From NCBI GenBank assembly GCA_965116345.1, contig OZ220680.1, positions 3,100,001 through 3,164,000 on the forward strand: a stretch of DNA of 64,000 nucleotides, given 5' to 3'. This document shows, piece by piece, positions 25,199 through 33,809 of this stretch (the first letter of the stretch is position 1; every line of letters begins with the position of its first letter). The stretch comes from VXYL01 sp965116345. GTDB lineage: Bacteria; Pseudomonadota; Gammaproteobacteria; Pseudomonadales; Azotimanducaceae. The notes under the pieces were generated by a model that worked only from the letters and a program-made list of their open reading frames with translations, did no database searches and was not told where the DNA came from. The translations under genes were made by a program, and so were the position numbers.

Positions 25199-25756
25199 CT
25201 ACGATCCGCCGCTGGTGGTGGTGAAGGTCAGTTCGAAGGTCGCCGCCTGGTTGTCGGCCGCGTCTTGGGAGCCCTTCTCGATGCCTTCGAGGAGCGGAGC
25301 GTCGAAGGCAATCGAGTCCTGCAGGTTGCGCATCAGTGCCGCGATCCGATCATTGGACTCCGCCTTGCCTTGCGCTGCGATCACGCCGCCACGGCGCGTT
25401 ATGGATGTGTAGTAGGCGCCCGACACCGCGGTTCGCGCGAACTCGTCGAGAAGGTGTCGCGTATTCGAGCCGCCGGAGAGGAGTTGATCGAGGGCGCGCA
25501 TCTGCTCGACGACCCTGTCCCGGCGAACGACCAACCGGTCCAACTCGGCAAGCCGTTCGTCGAGGTCGCCGAGGTTCGAGGCGAGGAATTGATTGCGCTG
25601 CTCCTGCTGACCGATGGATGTGCTCAATGCCACGCTGACGAGGACCACGATGGCGGCTGCCGCAGTGGCGGCGAGGCCGAGCTGGGTGAAGAACAGGCGT
25701 TTGCGCCGTTCCCGCGCCCACTCGCGCCAGGGCAGTAGGTTGATGCGCACGGTCAT
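25199..25756 (-). CDS. pilN: Type IV pilus inner-membrane protein PilN
   Basis: The 185-aa protein begins MTVRINLLPWREWARERRKR, the conserved cytoplasmic INLLPWR motif that binds PilM. A transmembrane helix follows (LGLAATAAAAIVVLVSVALS, about 27-46), then a periplasmic coiled coil (DLDERLAELDRLVVRRDRVV) and a small alpha/beta domain. The start overlaps the pilM stop (ATGA, 25753-25756). It is part of the PilMNOPQ bridge between the cytoplasm and the outer-membrane secretin. Confidence 0.95.
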   Translation of the reverse strand: MTVRINLLPWREWARERRKRLFFTQLGLAATAAAAIVVLVSVALSTSIGQQEQRNQFLASNLGDLDERLAELDRLVVRRDRVVEQMRALDQLLSGGSNTRHLLDEFARTAVSGAYYTSITRRGGVIAAQGKAESNDRIAALMRNLQDSIAFDAPLLEGIEKGSQDAADNQAATFELTFTTTSGGS

Positions 25757-26769
25757 CGCGTCCCATCCTCCACGAAACCCCGGAGCGCGAGACCCGTTGC
25801 CGTCAGCAGCGCGGGCGCGTGCTCGACGAGGGATTCCGAGTCGATGCGCCGGGAGGTGGTCATGCGCGCGAACGGGTCGACCGTTTCCACCGTCAGGCGA
25901 AGATGGTCCGACACCTGCGCGGCGAACGCGGGGATCGAAGCCGCACCGCCGGCAAGCAGCAAGCGATTGATCGGCTGGGTTGGGCTCGAGCGGGCAACAG
26001 CGCGCAGTAGGCGTGCGACGAGGCGCAGCAGGTCGGTCGTGCTGAAGCCGCTGGTGCCGGTATCGAACGGCTCCTCCTGGACGGTGACCGACCCATCGCC
26101 GGAGACGAGCATCATCTTCGTCGTGGCAGCCCCGATGTCGGCCACCGCCACCGGCATCTCGGCCGGAGCGGTGTACGCGACGGCGCGAACCACGGCGAAT
26201 CTCTGCACCTCTGCCGCGTACGGTTTCATGCCGGCGTACTCGATGGCCTCGCGCCGGCGGGCCACGTGTTCGAGACGACAGGCGGCGAGCAGCACCTCGA
26301 CCTGGGCCGGGTCGTCGGGCGCGAGCTGCACCGGTTCGAAGTCCATGGCCATGTCGTCGACGGGGAAGGGCAGCTGGTCCGCGGCTTCGTGGGCCACAGC
26401 GGTTGCCAGGGCGGCGTCATCCAGGGAGGCGTCCAGTTTCAGGGTCCGGGTACTGACCGCGGAGTCGGCGACCGCCACGGTCGTGCGCCGAGTTCTCGTT
26501 CGCGCCCGTCGGCAGGCTTGCCGGATGGCGTCACCGACGGCCTCGGCGTCGTGGATGCTGCCGCGGACGACGCTGCCCCGGGGAAGCGGCTCTAGCGCGA
26601 AGGCCTCGACGCGGTGTGTGTCCCGCCGACAGGAGAGTTCGACGATCTTGACTGCGGCCGAACCGATGTCGATGCCGAGGCTGCTCCCGGAGCCCCGCCT
26701 GCGCGCCGCGAACACGGACCGAATGCCGCTGCTGGACCCTTTCACTTGTCGCCGCTCGCCTGGTTTCAT
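25753..26769 (-). CDS. pilM: Type IV pilus actin-like ATPase PilM
   Basis: The 338-aa protein is an FtsA/actin-fold cytoplasmic protein that binds the PilN tail. Visible motifs are the phosphate-1 loop SLGIDIGSAAVKIVELS (about 29-45), HEAADQLPFPVDDMAMDFEP (about 127-146), phosphate-2 VAVADIGAATTKMMLV (about 209-224) and the adenosine loop LLLAGGAASIPAFAAQV (about 273-289). It is the first gene of pilMNOPQ-aroKB, divergent from mrcA as in other gammaproteobacteria. The N-terminal 28 residues are basic and extend beyond the usual start; MKPGERRQ at ATG 26769 was kept. Confidence 0.95.
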   Translation of the reverse strand: MKPGERRQVKGSSSGIRSVFAARRRGSGSSLGIDIGSAAVKIVELSCRRDTHRVEAFALEPLPRGSVVRGSIHDAEAVGDAIRQACRRARTRTRRTTVAVADSAVSTRTLKLDASLDDAALATAVAHEAADQLPFPVDDMAMDFEPVQLAPDDPAQVEVLLAACRLEHVARRREAIEYAGMKPYAAEVQRFAVVRAVAYTAPAEMPVAVADIGAATTKMMLVSGDGSVTVQEEPFDTGTSGFSTTDLLRLVARLLRAVARSSPTQPINRLLLAGGAASIPAFAAQVSDHLRLTVETVDPFARMTTSRRIDSESLVEHAPALLTATGLALRGFVEDGTR

Positions 26770-26851
26770 GGCAGGCGGCTATTGTCGGCTTGGCGAGGTC
26801 GGCCGTCTGTGCGAAATGGCTGCCTTGCGTGTCAGACATTGACCCTGCGTC

Positions 26852-29395
26852 GTGGCAGACGCTGCGGGTTTGACAGGTACCGCCTATCGGCGCAACGTTG
26901 CGCCGATGGCAGGCCAAGCCCAATCGACATCCCGCGCAACGAAGTGGCCTCGCTGGAGATTCGCGACGCCGCGGCGTTCCAGCGGGTTCCACGATTCCAG
27001 GCTGCGGCTCTTCGGCCGCTCGCTCGTGCGGGACTTCGCCTGGCTCGCGGCCACGGGTGTCGCTGCCCTATCCCTGGGTCTGGCGGCGGTCTTCCTCTAC
27101 CTGAATCCGCAGATTCCGACGGCGGACACCTACCGGCACTATCGGTTCGAGACACCGCTTCGGATCTACACCCGCGATGGCGCATTGATCGGGGAGTTCG
27201 GCGAGCGCTTGATCCCGATCGATTTCGCCGAGGTCCCCACGCACTTCGTCAACGCCTTGTTGAATACCGAGGACAAGCGCTTCTACCGCCACGGCGGCAT
27301 CGACCTGATCTCCCTCGGCAACGACCTGGTGGGACTTCTCACCTCGGACATCCGCACGGGGGCGAGCACGATCACGATGCAGCTTGCGAAGACGGTGTCG
27401 TTCAGTCCGGAACAGGTGCTGATCCGCAAGCTCAAGGAGATGCTGCTGGCGCTGAAGATCGAGCGGGAACTCTCCAAGGACGAGATTCTCGAGCTCTACG
27501 TCAACATCATGGCCTTCGGCAAACACGCCTACGGGGTGCAGGCCGCGGCGCACACCTACTACGGACGGCCGGCGCAGGAGCTCACCTTGGCGCAACTCGC
27601 CATGCTCGCCGGCATCATCAAGAAACCCGAGGCGGGCAATCCCATCAACGGCCCCGAGTGGGCGCTGGCGCGGCGCAACCTGGTGCTGCGCCGCATGTTG
27701 GCGCAGGACTCCATCAGCGACGCGGCGTACCGCGAGGCGATCGCCGCACCGATCACCGCGGGGGTGTTCCAGCGGGGCATCGACCTCGCCGCGCCGTATC
27801 CCGCCGAATGGGTCCGCCAGCAGCTCTTCGAGCGCTTCGGCAACGACATCTATACCGGCTTCGAGGTCTACACCACCCTGGATTCGAAGCGCCAGCAAGC
27901 CGCCCAGGATGCCGTCCACCGCGGGTTGATCGACTACGACGTGCGTCACGGCTACCGGGGGCCGGAGGGTCGCATCGCGTTCGAATCGGCGGTTCCCCCG
28001 GGCGACACGGGGATCGCACCGACGCTGGCGGACAGGCTTGCCGCCTATCCCGTCTCGGGTGGGCTCGAGGCCGCCGTCGTGGTCGACATCGCCGAGGACA
28101 GTGCGCTGGCGATGCGCGCCAACGGCGACAAGGTCCGCATCGATTGGGACGGCCTTCGTTGGGCCCCGTATATCGACACCGACATACGCGGGCCGATGCC
28201 GCGGCACGCGGACGAAATCGTCACCCGGGGTGACGTGATCCGCGTCCTCCAGGACGACCAGGGCGACTGGCGTCTGCGTCAGATTCCGGAAATTCAGGCC
28301 GCCTTCGTGGCGTTGGATCCGAGGACCGGAGCGATCCAAGCCCTGGTCGGCGGCTGGGATTTCCGCATCACCCAGTTCAACCATGCGCTGCAGGCCGCCC
28401 GTCAGCCCGGTTCGGGCTTCAAGCCGTTCGTCTACTCGGCAGCGCTGGAGAACGGCGTCACCCCCGCGAGCGTGTTCCTGGATGCGCCGCTGGTGTTCGA
28501 CGACGACAACCTCGAGATGGCCTACCGGCCGCGCAACGACAGTGGCGAGTTCACGGGTCCGATGCGTCTGCGCGAGGCGCTCGCACGATCGGTAAACGTG
28601 GTGTCGATGCGGGTGATGACGCGCATCGGCACCCGGTCCATCCTCGATCACGCGGCCCGTTTCGGATTCGCCCAGGGCGGCCTGCCGGACAACATCCAGC
28701 TCGCCATCGGCGGCGGCACCATGCTGTTCACACCGATGGACATGGCCAATGCGTACGCGACTCTCGCCAACGGCGGCTACCGCGTGGAACCGCACATCAT
28801 CGACCACGTGGAGCGGCTCGACGGCACCCGGGTATTCACGGCGCGGCATCCCCAGGCCTGCGCGCCGTGCGCCGTGGACGAGGAGACGGGCGAGACGCCC
28901 CTTCCCGCGACGCGCGCCATCGCCAAGGGCAACGCGTTCATCATGGACACGATGCTCCGGGACGTGATCAAGACCGGCACCGGACGTCCGGCCCTGGTCC
29001 TGGAGCGTCCGGATATCGCTGGGAAGACGGGTACCGCCGACGAGGCCAAGGACACCTGGTTCAACGGCTATCACCCGAACCTGGCAGCCACCGTGTGGGT
29101 GGGTTTCTCGGACCACCGCCCCACCGGTCGCACCGAGTACGGCTCGAAGACACCCCTCGCGATCTGGATCGACTTCATGCGTGGGGCGCTCGCCGAGGAG
29201 CCCCTCGTGGAGCATCCGATTCCCGATGGCGTGGTTCGTGTGAAGGTGAACGAGGAGACGGGGCGCGTCGCGGCACCGGACGACCCGAATGCCCTGTTCG
29301 AGTACTTTCTCGACGACAACCTCCCGGAACGGGGGTCGAGCCGGTTGGACCGCCCACGACGGAAAGAGACGGTCCGTCCAGAGGATATTTTCTAA
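26852..29395 (+). CDS. mrcA: Bifunctional penicillin-binding protein 1A
   Basis: Class A PBP of up to 847 aa, making peptidoglycan strands and crosslinks. After a basic tail there is one transmembrane helix (about 61-84), the glycosyltransferase domain with catalytic Glu140 in NTEDKRFYRHGG, ITMQLAKTVSFS and LELYVNIMAFGKHAYGVQAA, an OB-like domain, and the transpeptidase with Ser521 (SGFK), SVN near 580 and KTGT near 728. The start is uncertain: GTG 26852 gives the longest form, while ATG 26906 overlaps a 22-bp palindrome; neither has a good ribosome site. It is divergent from pilM, the conserved neighbourhood. Confidence 0.95.
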   Translation: MADAAGLTGTAYRRNVAPMAGQAQSTSRATKWPRWRFATPRRSSGFHDSRLRLFGRSLVRDFAWLAATGVAALSLGLAAVFLYLNPQIPTADTYRHYRFETPLRIYTRDGALIGEFGERLIPIDFAEVPTHFVNALLNTEDKRFYRHGGIDLISLGNDLVGLLTSDIRTGASTITMQLAKTVSFSPEQVLIRKLKEMLLALKIERELSKDEILELYVNIMAFGKHAYGVQAAAHTYYGRPAQELTLAQLAMLAGIIKKPEAGNPINGPEWALARRNLVLRRMLAQDSISDAAYREAIAAPITAGVFQRGIDLAAPYPAEWVRQQLFERFGNDIYTGFEVYTTLDSKRQQAAQDAVHRGLIDYDVRHGYRGPEGRIAFESAVPPGDTGIAPTLADRLAAYPVSGGLEAAVVVDIAEDSALAMRANGDKVRIDWDGLRWAPYIDTDIRGPMPRHADEIVTRGDVIRVLQDDQGDWRLRQIPEIQAAFVALDPRTGAIQALVGGWDFRITQFNHALQAARQPGSGFKPFVYSAALENGVTPASVFLDAPLVFDDDNLEMAYRPRNDSGEFTGPMRLREALARSVNVVSMRVMTRIGTRSILDHAARFGFAQGGLPDNIQLAIGGGTMLFTPMDMANAYATLANGGYRVEPHIIDHVERLDGTRVFTARHPQACAPCAVDEETGETPLPATRAIAKGNAFIMDTMLRDVIKTGTGRPALVLERPDIAGKTGTADEAKDTWFNGYHPNLAATVWVGFSDHRPTGRTEYGSKTPLAIWIDFMRGALAEEPLVEHPIPDGVVRVKVNEETGRVAAPDDPNALFEYFLDDNLPERGSSRLDRPRRKETVRPEDIF
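26886..26907. promoter_or_regulatory. Perfect 22-bp palindrome at the 5' end of mrcA
   Basis: Left arm ATCGGCGCAAC is immediately followed by its exact reverse complement GTTGCGCCGAT; the last two bases are part of the in-frame ATG at 26906. A TTGACA lies about 15 bp upstream. It could be an operator or an mRNA hairpin that hides the start; either is inferred. Confidence 0.5.
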
Positions 29396-29473
29396 CGCTA
29401 CCGACTCGCGGGTATTCGACGATCGCCGCTTGATGGGTTGACCTCGGCGCACCGAGCCCCGACCATTGCGCGG

Positions 29474-29947
29474 ATGCTCTCGGACTGGAACAGAAAGGAG
29501 TTCTGGAACCTCGCGGCGGTCGTCTGGGCGGCGGCGCTCGTCGCCGGCGCGCAGATCCTGGAACTCGGCTTCGGTCAGGAGCCGTGCGCGTTGTGCGTGA
29601 ATCAACGGATGTGGGCCATGCTCGCGGGTCTGATCTGCGTCGCCGGCTTCGCGCACAACCCGCGTCTCGGCATCTACCCGCTGCTGACGGCGCTCGCGTC
29701 CATGGCGGGCGCGGCCTTCGCCATTCGCCACCTGTATCTGCTGACGCTGCCGGCGGACCAGGTTCCCGGCTGCGGCGTCGGTCTGGACTACATGCTCGAC
29801 GTCTTCCCCCTCGAGGACATCCTGCAGCAGATGACGATGGGCACGGGGGAGTGTGCCGAGCAGTCCTTCGTCATACCGGCCCTTGCCCTCGCGGGCTTCG
29901 TCGTCATGATCGCGCTTGCGGTGACGTACTGGCGCAGTCGCGCGTAG
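29474..29947 (+). CDS. dsbB: Disulfide bond formation protein DsbB
   Basis: The 157-aa membrane protein reoxidises DsbA using quinone. It has four hydrophobic segments (about 12-31, 46-60, 66-86, 133-152), the redox pair C38-A-L-C41 in QEPCALCVNQR followed by the quinone-site Arg45, and the second periplasmic pair C100 and C127, exactly the DsbB pattern. The ATG at 29474 is preferred since it gives the usual short cytoplasmic N-terminus; a TTG 12 codons upstream would add uncharacteristic sequence. No dsbA is adjacent. Confidence 0.94.
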   Translation: MLSDWNRKEFWNLAAVVWAAALVAGAQILELGFGQEPCALCVNQRMWAMLAGLICVAGFAHNPRLGIYPLLTALASMAGAAFAIRHLYLLTLPADQVPGCGVGLDYMLDVFPLEDILQQMTMGTGECAEQSFVIPALALAGFVVMIALAVTYWRSRA

Positions 29948-29999
29948 GGAGTTCGTTGAGCGCGGGTGGCCTTGGGCTCCTACGGCGCGATGTTCGGGG

Positions 30000-30974
30000 T
30001 CACTGCTTGTCGACCTCCATCTCGATGATCCTGACGTCGGTGTCGTGGTGTTGGGTATCTCGCATGGTCGCCGGCATGGTGACCGTTATCGTCCTGTTCT
30101 TGCGCCGCACCTCGAGTTCGGCGTCATCGGCCCCGCGGGCCGCGGCGGGCCGCTGCCACAGCAGCCGATAGGCTTCGGCCGCCGAGGCGATGTCGGCGCC
30201 GTCGATCCGGCGCAGGATGTCGCCCGGCTTCAGCTCGCTTCCGGCGGGTGTATTGACGACCAGGACGCCACCGTCGACACCGAAGTACTCGCCCAGGTCG
30301 GCACCGATGTCGACCAGGCGCAGGCCGTCGGGGGTGTCGAACAGGAACCGTCCGGGCCGGAGGTTGGGACCCCCCAGGCCGATATGGTCGTCGACGAATG
30401 GATGGGGTCCATTGGCGCCGCGCAGCGTGCGGACAATGCGGGTGACGCGGCCCGGGTCGAGGCCGGTGCGTTCGTCGACGGCGGTGGTCACGACCTCGAA
30501 CGATTGCTCGTCCCCGTCGCGCGTCGCGACGACGGTCACGGGGTCGCCGGGTGCTATCTGGTCGAGTTCCTCGCGCATGACGACCATCGGCCGTTCATGA
30601 CCCGTCAGACGCCTGCCGTTGATCTCGATGATCATGTCCTCGGTGCGAACACCGGCCGCTTCTGCACCGCCGTCAGGGGTCACGCCGGCCACCTTGATGC
30701 CTGCTTCCGACTCGCCGCCGATCAGCACGCCGAGAAACGCGCGACGCCTGGGTTCGCGTGCATCCCAGAGCCTCTCGACCCGGTCGGCCCAGACCGTGAC
30801 GGCGTCGTCCATGTGTTCCCGGGCTTCCTCGAGTTCTCTTCTGACCGTCTCGAGTTCCTTCTCCACCGCCTCGAGTTCGGCAGCGGTTTCCTTGGCGCTG
30901 CGGATCTCGGCCTCGTCGTCGGCGTACACACCCGCGCCGAGCACGGCGACAACCATCAACCCCAATGCTCTCAT
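30000..30974 (-). CDS. Periplasmic double-PDZ protein
   Basis: The 324-aa protein has a Sec signal peptide (MRALGLMVVAVLGAGVYADD), then a coiled-coil rich in Glu/Arg (about 25-65), then two PDZ-like domains (AFLGVLIGGES...GAEAAGVRTEDMIIEINGRRL, about 75-160; and EYFGVDGGVLVVNTPAGSEL...GDILRRIDG, about 220-285). No protease domain is attached, so it probably acts as a binding or sensing protein. The ATG at 30974 has GGAGGA directly upstream. It follows an ECF sigma factor and its membrane partner on the same strand, so it is probably part of the same envelope-stress transcript. Confidence 0.8.
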   Translation of the reverse strand: MRALGLMVVAVLGAGVYADDEAEIRSAKETAAELEAVEKELETVRRELEEAREHMDDAVTVWADRVERLWDAREPRRRAFLGVLIGGESEAGIKVAGVTPDGGAEAAGVRTEDMIIEINGRRLTGHERPMVVMREELDQIAPGDPVTVVATRDGDEQSFEVVTTAVDERTGLDPGRVTRIVRTLRGANGPHPFVDDHIGLGGPNLRPGRFLFDTPDGLRLVDIGADLGEYFGVDGGVLVVNTPAGSELKPGDILRRIDGADIASAAEAYRLLWQRPAAARGADDAELEVRRKNRTITVTMPATMRDTQHHDTDVRIIEMEVDKQ

Positions 30975-30993
30975 TGATCTTCCTCCGTTCATT

Positions 30994-31665
30994 CTAAAAT
31001 GCCACTTGGTGCACGAACTCGTTGTGCCGGTAGCGCTCGATGTCGGCCAGCGTGTTCATCAACTCGACCCGGTCGCGCAGCAGCGACTCGCGCTCGGGCA
31101 GTTCGATGTCGTCCATGAGCAACTGCTCGTTGAGCGTCGCGTCGATTCCACCGATGCGCGTCCGCAGCAGCCGTTCCGCGCCCGTTGGCGCGTCTGCCAC
31201 GATCAGTGACCGGCGCCGTTCCTCGGCAAGGCGCGAGCGCTCCATCAGATCGGTTAGCGCGGCAGGCTGCGCTTCATTGGAACCGTTCCGGGTGACCAGG
31301 AGATGGTCCGGCCGCTCGCCGCTCCGCCAGACGAACGCCGCCGCGACCGCAAGGGCCACCACGCTGGCCGCCATGGCAAGTGGCATCGTCACCCGGCGTG
31401 AGCCAGACGACGTGTCGGCTTTCTCCCCGTCCAAGCGTTCCCGGATGCGTTCGTAGAGTCCGGACGGCGCCTCGAAGTCCGCCAGGGAGCGCAACTCGTC
31501 GCCGAGCGCTTCCACGTCGTGGGCCATGGGTTCGGCGCGACCGTCAGAACGCGCTAGCGCGACCTGACGGTCGCGGCCCATCCGTGCGGATGGGTGGAAG
31601 TTCCGCTGGCGCGAAACTTCGACGGCGCAAGCGCTTGGCCGCCGCGGTCGTTGACGGTGGTTCAT
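30994..31665 (-). CDS. Single-pass membrane protein, putative anti-sigma factor, with repeat-derived N-terminus
   Basis: The 223-aa protein lies directly downstream of an ECF sigma gene and overlaps it by 122 bp. It has a short cytoplasmic helical part (MAHDVEALGDELRSLADFEA), one transmembrane helix (PLAMAASVVALAVAAAFVW, about 97-115) and a helical periplasmic part. That layout fits an anti-sigma or sensor protein of the RsxA/CnrY type, but no conserved zinc motif is seen. The first 46 residues come largely from a palindromic repeat; the conserved-looking sequence begins at an internal ATG (MAHDVEAL, 31528). If that ATG is the true start, the overlap with the sigma gene disappears. Confidence 0.65.
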   Translation of the reverse strand: MNHRQRPRRPSACAVEVSRQRNFHPSARMGRDRQVALARSDGRAEPMAHDVEALGDELRSLADFEAPSGLYERIRERLDGEKADTSSGSRRVTMPLAMAASVVALAVAAAFVWRSGERPDHLLVTRNGSNEAQPAALTDLMERSRLAEERRRSLIVADAPTGAERLLRTRIGGIDATLNEQLLMDDIELPERESLLRDRVELMNTLADIERYRHNEFVHQVAF

Positions 31666-32248
31666 GTTCGTTCGCTCCTTCAGGTGCCTGCCGCACGTCG
31701 CGCGAAGCCCGGTGATGGTTGAGTGCCTGGAAGGCGCGTGCCAACTGCGACTTGGAGAAGCTCGCCGTGCGCCCGAACGCCCGGCCGATCTCCTCGTGGT
31801 TGTAGCCCTCCACGCAGTGCATCCACACCACCATGCGCGCCTGCGCCGGTAGGCGGGCGAGGGCCTGGTCGATGTCCACGGCGCGATCCGTCGCGTCGGG
31901 CGGGGTGGCGCCGGACTCGCCTGTGGGCGCGACCTCGCGGTCGGGCAACCTGTCGCGACGCTTGTGCCACGGTGAGCGCAGACGCATCAGGCAGTGGTTC
32001 ACGGCGGTAGTTCGGAGCCAAGCGCCGAACGCCTCCGGGCTCTTCAGTTTGCAAGCCGCGCGGAACACGTCCACGAACGTGTCCTGGACGACTTCCTCGG
32101 CATCGTCGGGGTTGCGCAGGATTCGTCGCGCCAGGGTGTAGACCGTGTCCGCGTAGGCACGGTAGACGACCTCCTGGGCCTTGCGGTTGCCCTTCATGAG
32201 CTGTCGCACGACGCCGGGGTCGACGTTGACGCTGGTGAACCGGGACAT
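31544..32248 (-). CDS. ECF (sigma-70 family) RNA polymerase sigma factor
   Basis: The 234-aa protein has region 2 (VVYRAYADTVYTLARRILRN then PDDAEEVVQDTFVDVFRAA, about 27-66) and region 4 (LARLPAQARMVVWMHCVEGY, then NHEEIGRAFGRTASFSKSQL, about 130-170), the standard ECF layout. The usual protein would end soon after region 4; here about 40 extra residues follow, of which RRSFAPAELPPIRTDGPRPS and the end GRASAF are encoded by a palindromic repeat element. It is followed by a putative anti-sigma gene and a PDZ gene, suggesting an envelope-stress regulon. Confidence 0.9.
   Translation of the reverse strand: MSRFTSVNVDPGVVRQLMKGNRKAQEVVYRAYADTVYTLARRILRNPDDAEEVVQDTFVDVFRAACKLKSPEAFGAWLRTTAVNHCLMRLRSPWHKRRDRLPDREVAPTGESGATPPDATDRAVDIDQALARLPAQARMVVWMHCVEGYNHEEIGRAFGRTASFSKSQLARAFQALNHHRASRDVRQAPEGANEHEPPSTTAAAKRLRRRSFAPAELPPIRTDGPRPSGRASAF
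31553..31620 (-). repeat. Modular palindromic element, copy 1, across the sigma/anti-sigma junction
   Basis: On the minus strand it contains three consecutive hairpins: GAAGTTTCGC/GCGGAACTTC, CCCATCC/GGATGGG, and GCGACC/GGTCGC. It matches 47669-47716 at about 44 of 48 aligned bases, except that the middle hairpin (18-19 bp) is missing there. It is open in both overlapping frames and codes the sigma C-terminus and the anti-sigma N-terminus. Confidence 0.87.
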
Positions 32249-32327
32249 GCCTTGTTAGATGCGCCAACTCCGAGAATGGTTGCGACTCACCGCGGCGCGT
32301 GAAATGGAAGTGTGAGGGGCAGGGATG

Positions 32328-32371
32328 TGCGTTGCTGGTCAAGCCGGCGATGGCTTGACCAGAACATTCCT
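32328..32371. repeat. Dispersed palindromic repeat, copy B
   Basis: Counterpart of 15707-15750. Hairpin arms TGGTCAAGCC (32336-32345) and GGCTTGACCA (32352-32361). Relative to copy A an A-T pair is replaced by G-C on both arms, so pairing is preserved. It lies in the 208-bp gap between the sigma gene start and the LLM gene stop, which otherwise shows only GC-rich sequence with GCGCGCCAGCGC near 32396. Confidence 0.75.
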
Positions 32372-32456
32372 GGATTCAAGCACGGCGGGTGGCTGCGCGC
32401 CAGCGCGGGAGGGCGATGGCGCCGCGCCGCGGAAGCACGGCACGCCACAGGCACTC

Positions 32457-33731
32457 TCAACCGGCGGCGGTGCGTTCTTCGTAGATGGATTCTTCCCGCT
32501 TGGACTCTTCCGAGATCTTGCGGCCCAGGGATTCGAACACCGGGATGTCCTCGTCGGCCAGCGGCGGCATCGAAATCTTGCGCGCCATGGCGGCCTCCAG
32601 GTAGGGGGCCAGTTCCGCCATCTTGCGTCGCTGGCGTTCCTCCTCGCGCTCCTTGAACTCGGGCATCACCTCGGCGGCGAACAACTCGAGGGCTTCGCAG
32701 ATGTGTTCGTGCTGGTTGCGCCCGGCCTGTTGGATGAAGGTGACCTGGTCGACGTTGCAGGCCTCGAACTTCAACAGATGTTCGCGCAGGTCGTCGGGGG
32801 TGCCGATGCCGCCACGGCTGCCGGAGAGCGCCTCGGTGATGTCCCGGGTCTCGAGCTGGGCCTTGCGTCTGGCCTCGAATTGCTCCCACAGGTTCGTGCG
32901 GCCCGGCTTGTGCTCGCCGAAGGCGTACAGGCTTCCCAAAGCGAATCCAAAGAACTCGAAGCCGTCCAGACCGCGTCTGACCGCCTCCTCCCGGTCCTGG
33001 TGGCAGGAGAAGCTCGACACCATGCAGATGTTCGGGTTGATGGCGTGGCCTATGGGGACGCAGGCATCGCTCTTGATGATGCCGTAGTACTCCTCCACCC
33101 ACTCGGTGGCTTCCAGGGGGTCGACGAACGCGAAGGTCAGGGCACCGATGCCGAGACGCGCCGCCATGCGGATGGTCTCGCGCTGCGAGCAGGCCACCCA
33201 CAACGGCGGATGCGGTCGCTGCACGGGCTTCGGCACGATGTTGCGGCACGGCATCTCGAAGTACTGGCCCTTGTAGCCGGGGTACGGGTCCATCGCCAGC
33301 ATGTTGCAGATCTGCTCGGTGGACTCCATGAAGATCTTGCGCTTCTGCTCCACCGGCACGCCGAAGCCGCCGAGTTCGAGTTCCGCGGACGACTCCCCGG
33401 TGCCGAACTCGACCCGGCCGTTGGACACCAGGTCCAGCGTGGCGATCACCTCGGCGGTTCGCGCCGGGTGGTTGTAGCCGGGTATGACCTGGCGGATGCC
33501 GTGGCCGAGGCGGATGTTCTTCGTCCGTTGCGAGCAGGCCGCGAGGAAGACCTCGGGTGCCGAGGAGTGCGAGTATTCCTCCAGGAAGTGATGTTCGACC
33601 TCCCAGGCGAAGTCGATGCCCACGCGGTCGGCCACCTCGACCTGCTCTAGGGCGTCGTTGAAGAGCCGCTGCTCCTCGCCGTGGCTCCAAGGCCGCGGCA
33701 ACTGGTGCTCGTAGAAGATTCCGAACTTCAT
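32457..33731 (-). CDS. LLM-class (luciferase-like) flavin-dependent oxidoreductase
   Basis: The 424-aa protein begins MKFGIFYEHQLPRPW and continues with WEVEHHFLEEYSHSSAPEVF, RLGHGIRQVIPGYNHPARTA, VEFGTGESS and PLWVACSQRETIRMAARLGI, the hallmarks of the bacterial luciferase-like monooxygenase (TIM barrel) family using FMN or F420. Natural substrates of this long subgroup are mostly unknown; alkane, terpene or xenobiotic oxidation is possible. ATG 33731 was chosen since family homology begins there; an upstream TTG adds 13 non-conserved residues. No flavin reductase is adjacent. Confidence 0.88.
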   Translation of the reverse strand: MKFGIFYEHQLPRPWSHGEEQRLFNDALEQVEVADRVGIDFAWEVEHHFLEEYSHSSAPEVFLAACSQRTKNIRLGHGIRQVIPGYNHPARTAEVIATLDLVSNGRVEFGTGESSAELELGGFGVPVEQKRKIFMESTEQICNMLAMDPYPGYKGQYFEMPCRNIVPKPVQRPHPPLWVACSQRETIRMAARLGIGALTFAFVDPLEATEWVEEYYGIIKSDACVPIGHAINPNICMVSSFSCHQDREEAVRRGLDGFEFFGFALGSLYAFGEHKPGRTNLWEQFEARRKAQLETRDITEALSGSRGGIGTPDDLREHLLKFEACNVDQVTFIQQAGRNQHEHICEALELFAAEVMPEFKEREEERQRRKMAELAPYLEAAMARKISMPPLADEDIPVFESLGRKISEESKREESIYEERTAAG

Positions 33732-33809
33732 GTCTGTGATCACGTCCCGCCGATGCAGCCGCCAAGTCAACAGGCTTGACTAGTGTCCCGTCAACCCTCA
33801 AATGTCGCG

